Below, piece by piece: positions 55,160 to 64,000 of a DNA stretch of 64,000 bases. Origin of the DNA: a virus. Where the stretch lies: the IMG/VR virus record IMGVR_UViG_3300034072_002191, positions 1 to 64,000 of that record. One strand, given 5' to 3'. The stretch's first letter is position 1, and each line of letters begins with the position of its first letter. A program made the position numbers and the translations under genes. The notes below the pieces were generated by a model, which was not told the DNA's origin, did not search any database, and saw only the letters and a program-made list of their open reading frames with translations.

Positions 55160-56875
55160 GTGCTCACCTGGTCGACGGCGTGCCCGGACTGGAAGCGCCG
55201 GATCAAAGAGCGCCGGTCGTTGATCCCGTTTTCTCCGCTGTTTCCTGCCTCCGCAGAGGCGAAGATGGCGGTGTTCACGTCGCTCAAGATCGTCGACCTC
55301 GGGTACAACCCGGCAACCAACGATTATTGGACGATCGGCGAGAGCGCGGACGAGTGGCTGCTCGACTTCGTCGCCGCGATCTTCGGCGCATACGATCCCG
55401 AGACCGGGCAGCAGATGATCCGCGAGGGCTTCCTGCTGGTCTCGAAGAAGAACACGAAATCGACGATCGCCGCCGGCATCATGCTCACCGAGTTGATCTG
55501 CGGCTGGCGACCCTCGGACGAAAACCTGATCCTGGCGCCGACGATCGAGGTCGCCGGCAACAGCTTCAAGCCCGCGATGGATATGATCCGGGCAGACGAC
55601 GAGCTCGACGCGCTTCTGCATCCGCAGGAGCACATCCGGACCATCACGAACCGGAACAACAAATCGACGCTCAAGGTGGTTGCTGCCGACAGCGCGACGG
55701 TGTCGGGCAAGAAGGCAAGCCGGGTGCTGATCGACGAGCTTTGGCTGTTCGGGAAGAAGGCCACCGCCGACGCGATGTTCCGCGAGGCGACGGGCGGCCA
55801 GGTGGCGCGCCCGGAGGGGTACACGCTCTACCTGACGACACAGTCGGACGAGCCGCCGGCGGGGGTGTTCAAGGACAAGCTGGCCTATGCGCGCGATGTG
55901 CGCGACGGCCTGGTGCAGGACAACGAATTTCTCCCGGTGCTCTACGAGTTTCCGGAGGAGATGATCGAGGCGAAGGAGCACCTGCTCCCCGCCAATTTTT
56001 ACATCACCAACCCCAACCTGGGGCGTTCGGTCAGCCAGAAGTGGCTGGAGAGCCAGTTTCAGAAGGTCGAGAACGCCGAGGACGGCACCAAGCAGGTCTT
56101 CTATGCGAAGCACCTCAACGTCGAGATCGGAGTCGGCCTTCGGCATGATGCCTGGGCGGGGGCCCTCTATTGGGAGGCGGCGGCGGCGCCGCCGGAGATC
56201 TGGGACGGCTCGCTCGAGCATTTCGTCGCCATCTGCGAGGTGGCTGTGGCCGGCATAGACGGTGGAGGTCTCGACGACTTGCTCGGCCTGACGTTGCTCG
56301 GCCGCCACCGGCAGACCAAGGCCTGGCTTAGCTGGTCGCATGCCTGGGCCCAGCTCGACGTGTTCGAGCGCCGCAAGGATATCGTCAGCCGGCTGCAGGA
56401 CTTCATCGCCGAGGGATCGCTGACGAAGTGCGAGGACCCGACGCAGGATCTGGTCGAGCTAGCGAACATCCTGGAGCAGGTAAAGGATGCTGGGCTGTTC
56501 CCGGAGGAGTACGCGATCGGGCTCGACCCGGCTGGCGTGGCCGCGATCGTCGACGAGCTTATAGGGCGAGGCTTCACCGAAAAGCAGCTGCTCGCGATCT
56601 CGCAGGGCTTCCGCCTGTCGGCTGCGGTCTGGGGATCGGAGCGCAAGCTCAAGGACGGCACGCTGCTCCACGCCGTGCAGGAGCTGATGAACTGGTGTGT
56701 CGGCAACGCGAAGGCTGAGCAGCGCGGGAACGCGGTGCTGATCACCAAGCAGGTCGCCGGCAAGGCCAAGATCGACCCGCTGATCGCCCTGTTCAACGCC
56801 GTCATGCTGATGGCTCGCAATCCGGCGGCGGTGCCGCCGTCCGTCTACACGCGCCGCGGCATCATTCGGGTCTGA
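55160..56875 (+). CDS. Terminase large subunit (HK97-type)
   Basis: 571 residues from a GTG. ATPase domain with Walker A-like VSKKNTKST (94-102) and Walker B VLIDEL (189-194), threonine coupling motif in YLTTQS, and a C-terminal nuclease domain with GIDGGG and [13 protein letters not shown]. It drives DNA packaging of the outer prophage. Different family from the gp28-like terminase of the Mu-like element. Confidence 0.92.
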   Translation: MLTWSTACPDWKRRIKERRSLIPFSPLFPASAEAKMAVFTSLKIVDLGYNPATNDYWTIGESADEWLLDFVAAIFGAYDPETGQQMIREGFLLVSKKNTKSTIAAGIMLTELICGWRPSDENLILAPTIEVAGNSFKPAMDMIRADDELDALLHPQEHIRTITNRNNKSTLKVVAADSATVSGKKASRVLIDELWLFGKKATADAMFREATGGQVARPEGYTLYLTTQSDEPPAGVFKDKLAYARDVRDGLVQDNEFLPVLYEFPEEMIEAKEHLLPANFYITNPNLGRSVSQKWLESQFQKVENAEDGTKQVFYAKHLNVEIGVGLRHDAWAGALYWEAAAAPPEIWDGSLEHFVAICEVAVAGIDGGGLDDLLGLTLLGRHRQTKAWLSWSHAWAQLDVFERRKDIVSRLQDFIAEGSLTKCEDPTQDLVELANILEQVKDAGLFPEEYAIGLDPAGVAAIVDELIGRGFTEKQLLAISQGFRLSAAVWGSERKLKDGTLLHAVQELMNWCVGNAKAEQRGNAVLITKQVAGKAKIDPLIALFNAVMLMARNPAAVPPSVYTRRGIIRV

Positions 56876-56885
56876 AGGAGGGCGT

Positions 56886-58199
56886 ATGGGAGGCATGTCG
56901 CCCGACGATTATCGCCGCGCGGCCGGCTATCGCCGGTCCGAGGCGCAACGGGCGCCGGTGATGGTTGCTCGCACGGGTCCGGTCAGCGCAGCCCAGGTCA
57001 TGACCTTCGAAAGCCCCGAGCTGGTCGACTTTCTTCGCGGCGGTGCACCGTCGGCCAGCGGCACGCACGTCGACGAGCTGATGTCGCTGCGGAACAGCAC
57101 ATTCTTCCGCGCGGTGAACCTGATCGCCGCCTCGATCGGCATGCTGCCCACCTTTCTCATGCGTCGCACGGTCGACGCGCAGGGGCAGGAGCACATCCAG
57201 AAGGCCAAGGATCACCCGCTCTATCGGGTGCTGCACAAGCGGCCCAACACCTATCAGACGGCTTTCGAGTTCAAGAGCCACATGCAGCAGCTCGCGCTGC
57301 GCCATGGCAACGCCTATGCACTCATCATCCGGGGCCTGCGGGGGAAGGTGGTGCAGCTGGTGCCGCTGCCGCGCGGCGCCGTAACCCCAAAGCTCTCCAG
57401 CGACTGGGTGCTGACCTTCGAATATCGCCGCCCGACTGGTGGAACGGTGACCCTTCCGGCGAGCGACGTCTTCCACTTTCGCCACCCAATCACGCGCGAC
57501 GGCCTGACCGGCGTCAGCCTCGTCGACATGGCTCGCAATTCCATCGGGATCGCGGCCGATGCCGAGAAGGCGGCCGGCAAGCTGCTGAACGGCGGCGTCA
57601 TGGCGGGCGGGGCGCTGGAAACCGACAAAGGCCTGGGGGACGAGGCGATCGATCGCCTGAAGGCGAGCATGGCCGAGGACTATACGGGCACCGACAACGC
57701 CGGAACCTGGATGATCCTCGAAGAGGGCATGAAGGCCAAGCCGTTCATCGCCAGCGCGCGGGATGCCCAATACGACGAGCTGCGGAAGCGACAGGCGGAG
57801 GAGGTATCACGCTTCACCGGCGTGCCGCGCCCGCTTCTTATGTTCGACGAGACCAGCTGGGGCAGTGGCATCGAGCAGCTGGGGCTGTTCTTCGTGACCT
57901 ACTGCCTCATGCCGTGGTTCATCGCCTGGGAGCAGGCAATCGAGCGCTCGTGCTTCACCGATGCCGAGCAAGATGCCGAAGAGCTCTACGTCAAGTTCAA
58001 CGAGGGCGCGCTGCTGCGCGGCTCGCTCAAGGATCAGGCCGAGTTCTTCAAGGCAGCCCTGGGCCCGAACCAAGCCTATCGCTCGGTCAATGAGGTGCGG
58101 AGCGCCTTCGATCTCAACCCAAAGACAGGCGACGAGACCGGGCCCGACGCAATTCCGCAGCCAATCGCCGCCCCGCAACCGCAAGGGACCACCAAATGA
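56886..58199 (+). CDS. Portal protein (HK97 family)
   Basis: 437 residues. SLRNSTFFRAVNLIAASIGM, then HPLYRVLHKRPNTYQTAFEF, GNAYALIIR and VSRFTGVPRPLLMFDETSWG are typical HK97-type portal segments. RBS AGGAGGGCG lies upstream. It forms the DNA portal; the C-terminal tail is Pro-rich. The stop overlaps the protease gene. Confidence 0.93.
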   Translation: MGGMSPDDYRRAAGYRRSEAQRAPVMVARTGPVSAAQVMTFESPELVDFLRGGAPSASGTHVDELMSLRNSTFFRAVNLIAASIGMLPTFLMRRTVDAQGQEHIQKAKDHPLYRVLHKRPNTYQTAFEFKSHMQQLALRHGNAYALIIRGLRGKVVQLVPLPRGAVTPKLSSDWVLTFEYRRPTGGTVTLPASDVFHFRHPITRDGLTGVSLVDMARNSIGIAADAEKAAGKLLNGGVMAGGALETDKGLGDEAIDRLKASMAEDYTGTDNAGTWMILEEGMKAKPFIASARDAQYDELRKRQAEEVSRFTGVPRPLLMFDETSWGSGIEQLGLFFVTYCLMPWFIAWEQAIERSCFTDAEQDAEELYVKFNEGALLRGSLKDQAEFFKAALGPNQAYRSVNEVRSAFDLNPKTGDETGPDAIPQPIAAPQPQGTTK

Positions 58200-59185
58200 G
58201 CGAGCAGCCTCGCCCGCCCGGGCGACCGGACGCCATCAAGACGTTGGGCGGCAAGCCCCTGCCGGGCGCGAAGCCCGCTGCCGCGGTGCCGGGCCGGCCG
58301 CGCGCGATCATCGGCAACGTGCAGGGCCGCGAACGCCCTGGCGCGCTGCCGCTCCCCGCCGATCGCAAGGTGTCCGCCTTCTCGCCGGCGTCTGTGCTCG
58401 ATCGCTGGGGCGAGGATGCGGCTGGTATCCGCCCGGCCGCGCTCGAGCAGGGCGATTCGACGATCACTATGTTCGACGTGATCGGCGAAGACTGGTGGAC
58501 CGGCGGCGGCGTGACCGCGAAGAAGGTCGGCGCCCAGCTCCGGGCGATCGGCAATCGCCCAATCGAAGTGCAGATCAACAGCGGCGGCGGCGACATGTTC
58601 GAGGGCCTCGCGATCTACAACGTGCTTCGCGAGCATCCCGCCGAGGTGACGGTCAAGGTCATGGGCATGGCGGCTTCGGCCGCCTCCATCATCGCCATGG
58701 CTGGGGACCGCGTCGAGATCGGCGCCGCCAGCTTCATCATGATTCATAATTGCTGGGTCGTGGCGTCGGGCAACCGCCACGACATGGCCGAAGTCGCCGC
58801 CTATCTGGCGCCGTTCGACCAGGCCATGGCCGATGTCTACGCCCAGCGGACCGGCAAGACGGCCGCCGACGTCGCGAAGTGGATGGATGCCGAGACCTAC
58901 ATGTCGGGCAGCACCGCGATCGAGCGCGGATTCGCCGATGCTCTCCTCTCGGCTGACCAGATGAAGGTCGACGAGAAGGCCAAAGCTTCCGACCGCGAGG
59001 TGAACGAGGTTCGTGCACTCGAGATGACGCTGCTTGCCAGCGGCATGTCGCGCGCGCAGGCCCGCGCCCGCATCAAAGCACTCAAGGGCACGCCGGACGC
59101 TGCCCGCGAGCCCGCCGACACGCCTGGCGCTGGCGGCAATGACCTGCTCGGCCCGCTGGCCGGGCTCCTCAACAGCCTGAAGTAG
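58196..59185 (+). CDS. ClpP-like prohead protease
   Basis: 329 residues. After a Pro/Ala-rich N-terminus comes a ClpP/S14 fold: VQINSGGGDMFEGLAIYNVL, catalytic Ser161 in GMAASAAS and His184 in MIHNC. The C-terminal 90 residues are helical and may be a scaffold-like tail. It matures the capsid by cutting scaffold or delta regions. Confidence 0.9.
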   Translation: MSEQPRPPGRPDAIKTLGGKPLPGAKPAAAVPGRPRAIIGNVQGRERPGALPLPADRKVSAFSPASVLDRWGEDAAGIRPAALEQGDSTITMFDVIGEDWWTGGGVTAKKVGAQLRAIGNRPIEVQINSGGGDMFEGLAIYNVLREHPAEVTVKVMGMAASAASIIAMAGDRVEIGAASFIMIHNCWVVASGNRHDMAEVAAYLAPFDQAMADVYAQRTGKTAADVAKWMDAETYMSGSTAIERGFADALLSADQMKVDEKAKASDREVNEVRALEMTLLASGMSRAQARARIKALKGTPDAAREPADTPGAGGNDLLGPLAGLLNSLK

Positions 59186-59201
59186 ACCAGGAGAAGCCCC
59201 C

Positions 59202-60596
59202 ATGAAGTTCAGCACCCGCACCGCCCTTGCGGCGGTGGCGACCGTCCTCGCGCATCCGTTCCGCGCGGCGGCAGCGCCCAAGCCCAGCCTGACCCTGAAG
59301 GCGCCGACGCTCGGCGACCTCGCCGCCGCCGGCAGCATCACGGTACCGCGCGCGATTGCGACCGCCCGCGTCCGCATGGATGCGAGCGACCCCAAGGCCT
59401 TGATCGAGCAGATCAACGCGGCGGTGAAGGAGATGCGCGACGTCAACGACCAGCGCCTGAGCAAGCTCGAAGCCAAGGTCGATCCGCTCGACGCGCAGCA
59501 GTTCGAGAAGATCAGCGCGACGGTCACGGACCTCGAAAGCGCGCTGAATGCCATCAACGCGAAGATTGCCTCTGCGGCGCTCGACGGCGCGGGGCGCAAT
59601 CAGCCGAAGGACCCGGAGTATTCCGACCGGTTCAACGCATGGTTCCGCGGCGGCAAGCACGAAGACGATCTGAAGGCGCTTCATCGTCCGGGCGGCGTCC
59701 GTGCCGCAATGACCGAAGGCTCGCAGGCCGATGGCGGCCTTACCACGCCGGTCGAGTGGGACCGCACCATCGAGGGGCGCCTGAAGCTGATCTCGCCGAT
59801 GCGCCAGAATGCCCAGGTGCAGGTGACGTCGCGCGCCGGCTTCACCAAGCTGTTCACCGACCGCCAGGTCGGCAGCGGCTGGGTCGGTGAGACCGCGGCG
59901 CGTCCGGCCACGTCCACGCCGCAGTTCACTGCGCTGACTTTCGGCAATGGCGAGATCTACGCCAACCCGGCCGCGTCCCAGACGCTGCTCGAGGACAGCG
60001 AGATCGATATCGAGGCTTGGCTCGCGGGCGAGGTCGAGACCGAGTTCGAGCGTCAGGAATCGATCGCCTTTCTCAGCGGCGACGGCGTGAACAAGCCCTA
60101 CGGCTTGCTCACCTATGTGACCGGCGGCGCCAATGCGGCGCGTCACCCCTGGGGCGACATCAAGCTCGCCGCCTCCGGCGCCGCGGCTGCGTTCACCTCG
60201 GACGCGATCATCGACCTGATCTACTCGCTGCCTGCGGCCTATTCGCAGGGCGCCAAGTTCTACACCAACCGCACGTCCCTTGCGGCCATGCGGAAGCTGA
60301 AGGACGGGCAGGGCAATTACCTGTGGCAGCCCACCTATGTCGCTGGCCAGCCGTCCACGCTCGCCGGCTACGGCGTGATCGACATGCCCGACATGCCGAA
60401 CGCCGCGGCGGGCAACGTCGCACTGCTGTTCGGTGACATGGCCCGGACCTACCTGATCATCGACCGGCGCGGCGTGATGATGCTGCGCGACCCGTACACC
60501 AACAAGCCGTTCGTCAGCTTCTACACCACGAAGCGCGTCGGCGGCGGCGTCCAGAACCCGGACGCGATGAAGGCGATGAAGATCGCCGCCAGCTGA
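59202..60596 (+). CDS. Major capsid protein (HK97 gp5-like)
   Basis: 464 residues. N-terminal part with a coiled coil (LIEQINAAVKEMRDVNDQRL), the likely delta/scaffold domain, then the HK97 fold: GGLTTPVEWDRTIEGRLKLI, AGFTKLFTDRQVGSGWVGET and EFERQESIAFLSGDGVNKPY. The first 25 residues are hydrophobic and look like an odd signal-like leader. The shell protein of the outer prophage. Confidence 0.93.
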   Translation: MKFSTRTALAAVATVLAHPFRAAAAPKPSLTLKAPTLGDLAAAGSITVPRAIATARVRMDASDPKALIEQINAAVKEMRDVNDQRLSKLEAKVDPLDAQQFEKISATVTDLESALNAINAKIASAALDGAGRNQPKDPEYSDRFNAWFRGGKHEDDLKALHRPGGVRAAMTEGSQADGGLTTPVEWDRTIEGRLKLISPMRQNAQVQVTSRAGFTKLFTDRQVGSGWVGETAARPATSTPQFTALTFGNGEIYANPAASQTLLEDSEIDIEAWLAGEVETEFERQESIAFLSGDGVNKPYGLLTYVTGGANAARHPWGDIKLAASGAAAAFTSDAIIDLIYSLPAAYSQGAKFYTNRTSLAAMRKLKDGQGNYLWQPTYVAGQPSTLAGYGVIDMPDMPNAAAGNVALLFGDMARTYLIIDRRGVMMLRDPYTNKPFVSFYTTKRVGGGVQNPDAMKAMKIAAS

Positions 60597-60609
60597 TCGC
60601 TGACGATCT

Positions 60610-60633
60610 CCGGGCCGGCTTCGGCTGGCCCGG
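60610..60633 (+). other. Strong hairpin after the capsid gene
   Basis: CCGGGCCGGC and GCTGGCCCGG around a TTCG tetraloop, with one G-T pair. No T-tract follows. A stable TTCG-loop hairpin just after the capsid stop probably protects the capsid mRNA or partially attenuates downstream transcription. Confidence 0.55.
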
Positions 60634-60685
60634 TTGATCGAAGCGGCGCCGCGTAGCGCCGTTTCGGTCAACCATGGAGGCCCCC

Positions 60686-60913
60686 ATGACCACGAAGAAC
60701 CCGACTGCTGCGGCGTCGACCGCGAAGACCACCGACACCGGCCGCTTCGGCGCCTCTGGCGCTCCTGGCGTCGACGTCGACCTCGATACCTCTCACCCGG
60801 CGCTCGATGCGGACCCGCGCGCGAACACCACCGCCGAGCAGAACCAGATCGACTTCAACGACCCGGCGAAAACCAGCCAGGAGGCTGTCGAGGATACGCT
60901 GAAGGCGAAGTGA
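60686..60913 (+). CDS. Small acidic protein after capsid
   Basis: 75 residues starting at the ATG behind ATGGAGG. Thr/Ala-rich and acidic, probably disordered (VDVDLDTSHPALDADPRANT). Unknown function; by position a head accessory protein. Confidence 0.5.
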   Translation: MTTKNPTAAASTAKTTDTGRFGASGAPGVDVDLDTSHPALDADPRANTTAEQNQIDFNDPAKTSQEAVEDTLKAK

Positions 60914-60969
60914 CCACGGGCCGCGCCTCACCGCGCGGCCCAACCCCTGCACGACCATAGGAGGGCCCC

Positions 60970-61758
60970 TTGGCCGACAATGTCACCACCCCCGTTGCCG
61001 ACGGCAAGGTTCTTGCCTTCAAGGATATCGGCGGCATCCTGTTCGCCCTGAACCTGCTCGTGGACGCTGCCGGGCAGGATGTGATGGGTCTGGTAGCCGC
61101 CAGTCCCGCCGCCAACACCATGCTTGGGCGGTTGAAGGCGATCGCCGATCTGCTGACGTCGCAGAACGGCTATGTCGACGGGCTGGAAGGATTGCAGACG
61201 GCCGGCAACGCCACCCTGACCCAGATCGCGGGCTATCTGGACGGCGTCGAGGGGCTGCTCGCAGCCGCGACCCCGCCGGGCGAGAGCTACATCGGCCGCC
61301 TTGGCGGCGATGTGCTGACTGCGCCCGGTAGCACGCCGACGGTCAGCACCACCGCTTATGCCAGCGGCAATGTAGTCGGTAGTCTGATCACCTTCACCGG
61401 CGCCGCGCGCCTGGCGGCCGGTTCGGGCCTCATCCAGGCGGCAAGCGTGATGTCCAAGAGCGCGCAGACCGCAGCGCTCGATCTCCTGATCTTCTCCGCG
61501 AATCCGTCAGCATCCACGTTCACGGACAAGGCGGCCGTCGCGATCAATGCCGCCGACCTCGACAAGCTGGTCGGCGTGATCCACCTGACCGATTGGTCGG
61601 CGCTCGGCACTGCCTCGATTGCCCAGGCGGTCGGTGGCGGGCTTCCCTTCAAGCTGGCATCCGGCACCTCGATCTACGGCGTGCTGGTCGCGCGCGCGGC
61701 GATAACGCTGGCCTCGACGTCCGATCTCACGCCGTCGCTCCGGATCATTCCGGGCTGA
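60970..61758 (+). CDS. Head or fibre structural protein (262 aa)
   Basis: TTG start behind AGGAGG. The N-terminal half is helical with DGLEGLQTAGNATLTQIAGYL, the C-terminal half beta-rich (GSLITFTGAARLAAGSGLIQ, ISTLD-type turns). Similar proteins lie between capsid and connector genes in alphaproteobacterial siphophages. A capsid fibre or decoration role is likely by position only. Confidence 0.55.
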   Translation: MADNVTTPVADGKVLAFKDIGGILFALNLLVDAAGQDVMGLVAASPAANTMLGRLKAIADLLTSQNGYVDGLEGLQTAGNATLTQIAGYLDGVEGLLAAATPPGESYIGRLGGDVLTAPGSTPTVSTTAYASGNVVGSLITFTGAARLAAGSGLIQAASVMSKSAQTAALDLLIFSANPSASTFTDKAAVAINAADLDKLVGVIHLTDWSALGTASIAQAVGGGLPFKLASGTSIYGVLVARAAITLASTSDLTPSLRIIPG

Positions 61759-61771
61759 TCGGAGGCTCGCC

Positions 61772-62272
61772 ATGCTGACACAGCTCATTGCCCTTGGCCT
61801 GTTCGCCGCGCCGAGCGGTGGCACGGCGGAGAAGGGCGCGGTGATTGCCACGCCGGATCGCACCGCCAGCATGACGGTGGTGCAACCGAGCGCCTCCCGC
61901 GGCACGGCGCTGCCCCTCGGCGCGGCTGCATGGGCGCAGCAGTTCGATCCCGGCGACCACGCACCATACGCGATCGACTTCACCGAGCTGCTCGACGAGG
62001 ATGAAGGCATCGCCAAGATCGAGGCGGTCAAGGTTTCCTCGACCGCCGCACTGCTCGGCATCGGTGTCGATGCGGCATCCGGCTACCGGCCCATCATCGA
62101 CGCGGCCGGCAAGAAGATCCAGCTCTGGTTTCTGGTCGACCAGGCTTTCTGGGAATCCTCCTCGTTCGCGGCAGACGGCGTGCTCCTGCCGGTGTCCGTT
62201 CGCATCGTGACCGATGCCACCTCGCCCAAGCGCTATGAGCGCACGGCGATCTTGACGGTCCGGCAGCTGTGA
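61772..62272 (+). CDS. Virion structural protein (166 aa)
   Basis: After a short hydrophobic N-terminus, a beta-rich body: WAQQFDPGDHAPYAIDFTEL, then EAVKVSSTAALLGIGVDAAS and LPVSVRIVTDATSPKRYERT, a pattern of phage fibre-type proteins with an Ig-like strand order. Likely a head fibre component. Function inferred from position. Confidence 0.55.
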   Translation: MLTQLIALGLFAAPSGGTAEKGAVIATPDRTASMTVVQPSASRGTALPLGAAAWAQQFDPGDHAPYAIDFTELLDEDEGIAKIEAVKVSSTAALLGIGVDAASGYRPIIDAAGKKIQLWFLVDQAFWESSSFAADGVLLPVSVRIVTDATSPKRYERTAILTVRQL

Positions 62273-62490
62273 AGATCGAGAATGGCGACCGGGTGCGGCT
62301 GGAGATCGCTGGCGTGTTCGACGGCTGGGCCGGCCGCCAGGGCAATCGCGTCTCCTTCCTGCCCAACCGAACCGCGGCGCGGCCGGAGAGCGTCAAGGGG
62401 GGCATGCTCGACGGCAAGCCTGTGCGCCTGGCGACCAGCGTGGAGGGGGCCGGCCCGTTCTACACCGCGCGATTCGAGGCGATCGAATGA
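62269..62490 (+). CDS. Small beta-rich structural protein
   Basis: 73 residues from GTG (GTGA overlap). ENGDRVRLEIAGVFDGWAGR, predominantly beta. ATGA overlap with the connector gene. Probably head-associated; no family recognised. Confidence 0.5.
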   Translation: MKIENGDRVRLEIAGVFDGWAGRQGNRVSFLPNRTAARPESVKGGMLDGKPVRLATSVEGAGPFYTARFEAIE

Positions 62491-63116
62491 CCATCTCTGA
62501 AATGCGCGCACTGGTTGGGCTACCCGACAACGCCACCGACGCAGAGGTGGTCGCCGCCTATGCGGCGCTCACCGACGATGCACCGCAGCCCAGCCTGCCG
62601 CTGGTCGAGCCGCTCACCGTCGAGCAGGCGCGCATGCAGTGCCGGATCGACGACGACGTTGAGGATGCGCTCATCGCGCAGAAGATCCGCGCCGCGCGCG
62701 AATGGGTCGAGCGGCATACGGGTCGCATCCTCGCGCAGCGGACGCTGACGGCCGGGTTTTCCGGTTGGGGCAAGGCATTAACGATCTACCGCCGCCCTGT
62801 GGTCTCGATCGACGCTATCGCGTTCAACGGCGTCGACGGCGACGCGACCTTCACCGATTTCGGCACCGCGCTCGGCGTCTATCCGACCCGCATCGTGCCC
62901 GCCGCGCGCACGTGCTGGCCGCGGCTGCGGCCCGGCGGCGGCGTCACCGTCGCCTATACCGCGGGCTACGACGCCGGGAAGGTGCCGCTTCTCTATGTCG
63001 AGGCGATGCAGGTTCTCGTTGCCGGCATGATGACCGATCGGACAGGGGGGTACGAGCAGGCGATCGCCGCCGCCAAGAACATGCTCGAGCATGCTGCGCG
63101 GGCGACGCGCGTCTGA
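62487..63116 (+). CDS. Head-tail connector (HK97 gp6-like)
   Basis: 209 residues. LTVEQARMQCRIDDDVEDAL, then AREWVERHTGRIL is the signature of the gp6-like adaptor. A 45-residue N-terminal helical extension precedes it. It forms a ring beneath the portal. TGATG overlap with the next gene. Confidence 0.88.
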   Translation: MTISEMRALVGLPDNATDAEVVAAYAALTDDAPQPSLPLVEPLTVEQARMQCRIDDDVEDALIAQKIRAAREWVERHTGRILAQRTLTAGFSGWGKALTIYRRPVVSIDAIAFNGVDGDATFTDFGTALGVYPTRIVPAARTCWPRLRPGGGVTVAYTAGYDAGKVPLLYVEAMQVLVAGMMTDRTGGYEQAIAAAKNMLEHAARATRV

Positions 63117-63496
63117 TGGCGATGATCCAGCCGGGGCGGCTGAACCGCCGGATCCAGATCGAGCGCCCAGTTGCCGACACCAGCCTCGACGGGGCGGGCT
63201 CCGGCACTTGGGCGGCGGTTGGCTTACCGGTGTGGGCCGAGGTGCAGGATGCGCTTCCGAGCCGCGGTGAGAAGGTCGCTGACGGCGTCAATATCTCCGC
63301 GCGTCCTGCGCGCATCCGCATGCGCTACCGCCGGGACATCACCAGCGACATGCGCTTCGTGCTGCTCCGGAAGGAAGGCGCCACCTACGTGGCGGATCGC
63401 ATCCTCCAGATCGTCTCCGGCCCGGCGGAGTTGGGCTTCCACGAAGGGCTGGAATTCATGGCCGAGGACTATCGCCCGGCCGGGAACCCTGCCTGA
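63116..63496 (+). CDS. Head closure / head-tail adaptor protein
   Basis: 126 residues. IQPGRLNRRIQIERPVADTS, WAEVQDALPSRGEK and the beta-rich C-terminus (MRFVLLRKEGATYVADRILQ) match the SPP1 gp16/HK97 gp7-type closure family that plugs the connector. Coupled to both neighbours by TGATG. Confidence 0.85.
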   Translation: MAMIQPGRLNRRIQIERPVADTSLDGAGSGTWAAVGLPVWAEVQDALPSRGEKVADGVNISARPARIRMRYRRDITSDMRFVLLRKEGATYVADRILQIVSGPAELGFHEGLEFMAEDYRPAGNPA

Positions 63497-64000
63497 TGGT
63501 GACGGTCCGCGGGCGTGACTACCTGCAGCGCTACATGGGCAAGCTGCCCCAGGAGATCGAGGCAAAACTGCTGCGAGGCGCTGGCCGAACTGGTGGGAAG
63601 GTCGTTGCGGACGACGCGCGCGACCGCGCGCTGTCGGAGGAGGTCCGCGATAACATCGTCGTGAAGGTATCCAACCGGGATGGCCGGATCGTTGTCAGGA
63701 TCACTGTTCGCCAGGGTTGGAGCTATTCGCTTGGCGTCTGGCAGGAATGGGGCACCGAACCGCACTTCATCAAGGTCGCCGAGGATCAGCGTCAGGGACG
63801 CAGCATCGGACGCATCAACAAGCTGGTGAAAGAGGAGTCGCTCGTGATCAACGGGCAGTTCGTCGGCGATACCGTGCACCACCCCGGCGCCCGCGAGGCG
63901 CCATTCCTCCGCCCAGCGCTGGACCTGCGCAGCGGCGACGCGATCGCCGCGGCACAGGCCTACATCAACAGCCGGATCGTCGGCGGAAAGATCGTGGGCG
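63496..64000 (+). CDS. HK97 gp10-like tail completion protein (cut by window end)
   Basis: At least 168 residues, open at the right edge. VRGRDYLQRYMGKLPQEIEA, YSLGVWQEWGTEPHFIKVAE and HHPGAREAPFLRPALD (the family's conserved H-P-G...P-F-L-R-P-A) identify the HK97 gp10 family, thought to cap the tail. The next genes, presumably tail tube and tape measure, lie outside. Confidence 0.88.
   Translation, partial: MVTVRGRDYLQRYMGKLPQEIEAKLLRGAGRTGGKVVADDARDRALSEEVRDNIVVKVSNRDGRIVVRITVRQGWSYSLGVWQEWGTEPHFIKVAEDQRQGRSIGRINKLVKEESLVINGQFVGDTVHHPGAREAPFLRPALDLRSGDAIAAAQAYINSRIVGGKIVG

Larger units (their letters stand above)
2205..64000. mobile_element. Outer lambda-like prophage (incomplete, interrupted)
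   Basis: The gene order is that of an integrase-type siphophage: int, xis and a leftward early operon; S24 repressor; Cro-like gene, replication genes and an antiterminator going right; then HNH, terminase, portal, protease, capsid and connectors. The order is interrupted at 17713-54034 by the Mu-like element. Deleting that element and one copy of the 5-base repeat joins the antiterminator gene to the HNH gene with about 110 bases between them. The left boundary is set by the integrase and is uncertain; the tail genes and right attachment site lie outside the window. Confidence 0.85.

Noticed and set aside
54923-56341. 472-codon minus-strand frame opposite the terminase
   Set aside because: Biased composition and complete overlap with a clear TerL gene.
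1-64000. CRISPR arrays, rRNA genes, complete insertion sequences other than the Mu-like element
   Set aside because: No regularly spaced direct repeats, no rRNA sequence and no IS-type transposase found.

Overview
The window is high-GC DNA that is phage-derived almost from end to end. Gene content (DUF2303/YfdQ, HIRAN protein, NusG-type antiterminator, GemA/gp16, MuF-type head proteins) and codon use point to prophage DNA in an alphaproteobacterium, most likely a sphingomonad. That host call is inference: I recognise no host housekeeping gene, tRNA, rRNA or CRISPR array.

The main structure is a prophage inside a prophage. The outer element is an integrase-type, lambda-like siphophage. It starts near the integrase at about 2.2 kb and runs past the right edge. 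Its leftward early operon (9.5 to 2.2 kb) starts at a promoter whose operator fills the -35/-10 spacer. It encodes small coupled genes, a TraR-type zinc finger broken by an amber codon, a cytosine methyltransferase with an HNH endonuclease gene inside it, a nuclease, Xis and Int. A HIRAN protein, a toxin-antitoxin-like cluster and the S24 repressor lie between the two early operons. The rightward operon (12.0 to 17.7 kb) encodes a Cro/YdaS-like protein, small zinc proteins, a frameshifted DUF2303 gene, RusA, a replisome-organizer-like gene carrying candidate origin iterons, and a NusG-like antiterminator. The late genes resume at 54.1 kb with HNH, TerS, TerL, portal, ClpP-like protease, HK97-fold capsid and head-tail connectors.

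Between antiterminator and late genes sits a complete Mu-like transposable prophage of 36,322 bp (17713-54034). It begins TG and ends CA, has related terminal inverted repeats (18 of 26 positions match) and is flanked by a 5-bp direct repeat, TCGGG. It lies in reverse orientation: the repressor end is at 54 kb and the tail end at 17.7 kb. Its early region holds c repressor, Ner, ParB-like, LexA-like, a MuA DNA-binding-domain paralogue, MuA, a 30-codon gene, MuB, a DnaA domain IV protein and GemA. Then come Mor, a dyad that may be its target, lysis genes (endolysin, holin, nested spanins), gp25-gp29 homologues, MuF, capsid and a siphovirus-type tail (tube, G/GT chaperone pair with a GGGAAAC slippery site, tape measure, large tip protein). 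No DNA invertase or Mom is present, so it resembles the B3/D3112 kind of transposable siphophage more than Mu itself.

The first 1.9 kb, left of the integrase, holds an XRE regulator with a nuclease-like C-terminus and a chain of four tiny proteins, three of them membrane proteins. It may belong to this prophage, a neighbour or an older remnant.
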